Shown one piece after another: positions 16,159 to 17,056 of a stretch of DNA of 17,056 nt (position 1 is the first letter of the stretch; each line of letters opens with the position of its first letter). The stretch covers positions 1 to 17,056 of the forward strand of contig JAWLGN010000098.1 in NCBI GenBank assembly GCA_041685075.1, written 5' to 3'. Position numbers and translations under genes: made by a program. The DNA is from JAMCRM01 sp041685075 (GTDB lineage: Bacteria; Acidobacteriota; Terriglobia; Bryobacterales; Bryobacteraceae). The notes under the pieces are model-generated. The model was not told where the DNA came from. It was given only the letters and a program-made list of their open reading frames with translations, and made no database searches.

Positions 16159-17055
16159 TCAATAAGAAAGCGTGCCTCCGATGGTTTCCATGATGTCGGC
16201 CGTGCGCGCGGCGGCGCCGGGCTTGGCGAGGGTGCGGGCGGCGGCTCCCATGCGCTCGAGCGCGCCGGGTTCGAGCGCCAGTTCCCGAACGCTCTGGAAG
16301 AGGCGCTCGCCGTTCATCTCGCGATCTTCGATGAGGCGCGCGGCGCCGGCGCGCGCGACGGCTTCGGCGTTGCGCAACTGGTGCTGGTCGGCGGCGAAGG
16401 GGAAGGGCACCAGGATGGAAGGCTTGCCGGCGGCGGCCAGTTCCGCCACGGCGCCGGCGCCGGAGCGCGATACCACGAGATCCGCCTGGGCGAAGGCGGC
16501 GGGCATGTCGTCGATGAAGGCGGTGACCTCGCCGGCGAGACCGGTAGCGGCGAATGCTTCGGCCAGCGAAGCGGCGGCCGCGCGCCCTGCCTGGTGCAGC
16601 AGCCGCACCGGGAAGCCCGCATCGCGGAACAGCGGCCAGCTCTGCCGCGCGGCCTCGTTCAGGGTGCGGGATCCCTGGCTGCCGCCGGTGATCAGGACCG
16701 TCAGGACCTCGCCCCGCGGTTTGGGCGGAATGTTGAAGAACTCCTCCCGCACCGGCAGTCCGGTGACCTCGGCGCGGCCCGGGGGAAAGTAGCGCGCAGT
16801 TTCGGGGAAGCTCACCAGGGCGCGCGCCACCAGCCGCGCGATGCGCCGGTTGGTGAAGCCGGGGATTGCGTTGGGTTCCATCACCACCACGGGGATGCGC
16901 CGGGCCAGCGCTCCCAGCACCGCGGGACCGGCGGCGTAGCCCCCCATGCTGAAAACCGCGCGGGCGCCCGCCAGCAGTCGCATGGCCCGGAGCGTGCTCG
17001 CCGGCAGTTGCCACAGCGTCTTCAGCCGCCGCGCCAGGCCCACCGCTTTCAGCCC
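16159..17055 (-). CDS. murG: MurG, undecaprenyldiphospho-MurNAc-pentapeptide GlcNAc transferase (5' partial)
   Basis: Membrane-associated GT-B glycosyltransferase that adds GlcNAc from UDP-GlcNAc to lipid I, giving lipid II. The frame runs off the right edge, so about 60 N-terminal residues, including the usual GGTGGH loop, are missing; 298 residues are in view. Diagnostic parts present: FSMGGYAAGPAVLGA, EPNAIPGFTNR, the C-domain glycine loop ITGGSQGSRTLNEA, IDDMPAAFAQADLVVSRSGAGAVAEL, and the UDP-GlcNAc-binding PFPFAADQHQLRNAE. A GTG at 17043 is in frame, but it is not the true start because the frame and MurG similarity continue to the edge. It is the first visible gene of the murG-murC-ftsQ-ftsA-ftsZ run. 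Confidence 0.96.
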   Translation of the reverse strand, partial: GLKAVGLARRLKTLWQLPASTLRAMRLLAGARAVFSMGGYAAGPAVLGALARRIPVVVMEPNAIPGFTNRRIARLVARALVSFPETARYFPPGRAEVTGLPVREEFFNIPPKPRGEVLTVLITGGSQGSRTLNEAARQSWPLFRDAGFPVRLLHQAGRAAAASLAEAFAATGLAGEVTAFIDDMPAAFAQADLVVSRSGAGAVAELAAAGKPSILVPFPFAADQHQLRNAEAVARAGAARLIEDREMNGERLFQSVRELALEPGALERMGAAARTLAKPGAAARTADIMETIGGTLSY

Positions 17056-17056
17056 C

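Overview
This window looks like chromosomal core sequence from a GC-rich acidobacterium, most likely Bryobacterales (Solibacter-like). The strongest taxonomic clue is the first gene: its C-terminal half matches the 'Solibacter uncharacterized C-terminal domain' (TIGR03437 type), a paralogous domain concentrated in that lineage. A dcw cluster in which murC is followed directly by ftsQ, with no murB or ddl between, is also compatible with this group. The assignment is an inference from gene content, because no rRNA is present.

Layout. (1) Positions 2-1429, + strand: 3' part of a secreted or surface protein with Ig-like (Big-type) domains. (2) Positions 1467-5498, - strand: thrS (threonyl-tRNA synthetase), followed 16 nt later by a short UvrC-like protein whose GIY-YIG nuclease motif is eroded, and then by a membrane-anchored DUF2231-Rieske protein. 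(3) Positions 5499-5888: a 390-bp intergenic region holding five tandem copies of a 44-bp GC-rich repeat, then an AT-rich stretch with candidate divergent promoters. (4) Positions 5889-11439, + strand: a class I aminotransferase overlapping pckA by ATGA, a strong intrinsic terminator, purS, glmS (probably leaderless) and yjbQ. (5) Positions 11436-17056, - strand: the distal dcw cluster murG (partial)-murC-ftsQ-ftsA-ftsZ. The yjbQ and ftsZ stop codons overlap tail-to-tail.

Functional links. The aminotransferase and pckA together could run amino acid to oxaloacetate to phosphoenolpyruvate, an entry to gluconeogenesis. glmS makes glucosamine-6-phosphate, which feeds UDP-GlcNAc and so the MurG/MurC peptidoglycan steps encoded on the opposite strand. 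FtsQ, FtsA and FtsZ form the division machinery. Most of the window is conserved housekeeping content, and I do not see a new defence or mobile system. The points most worth checking are the 44-bp repeat array in the thrS leader, the UvrC-like protein that appears to lack both UvrC nuclease centres, the hairpin overlapping the ftsZ Shine-Dalgarno sequence, and the leaderless-looking glmS promoter.
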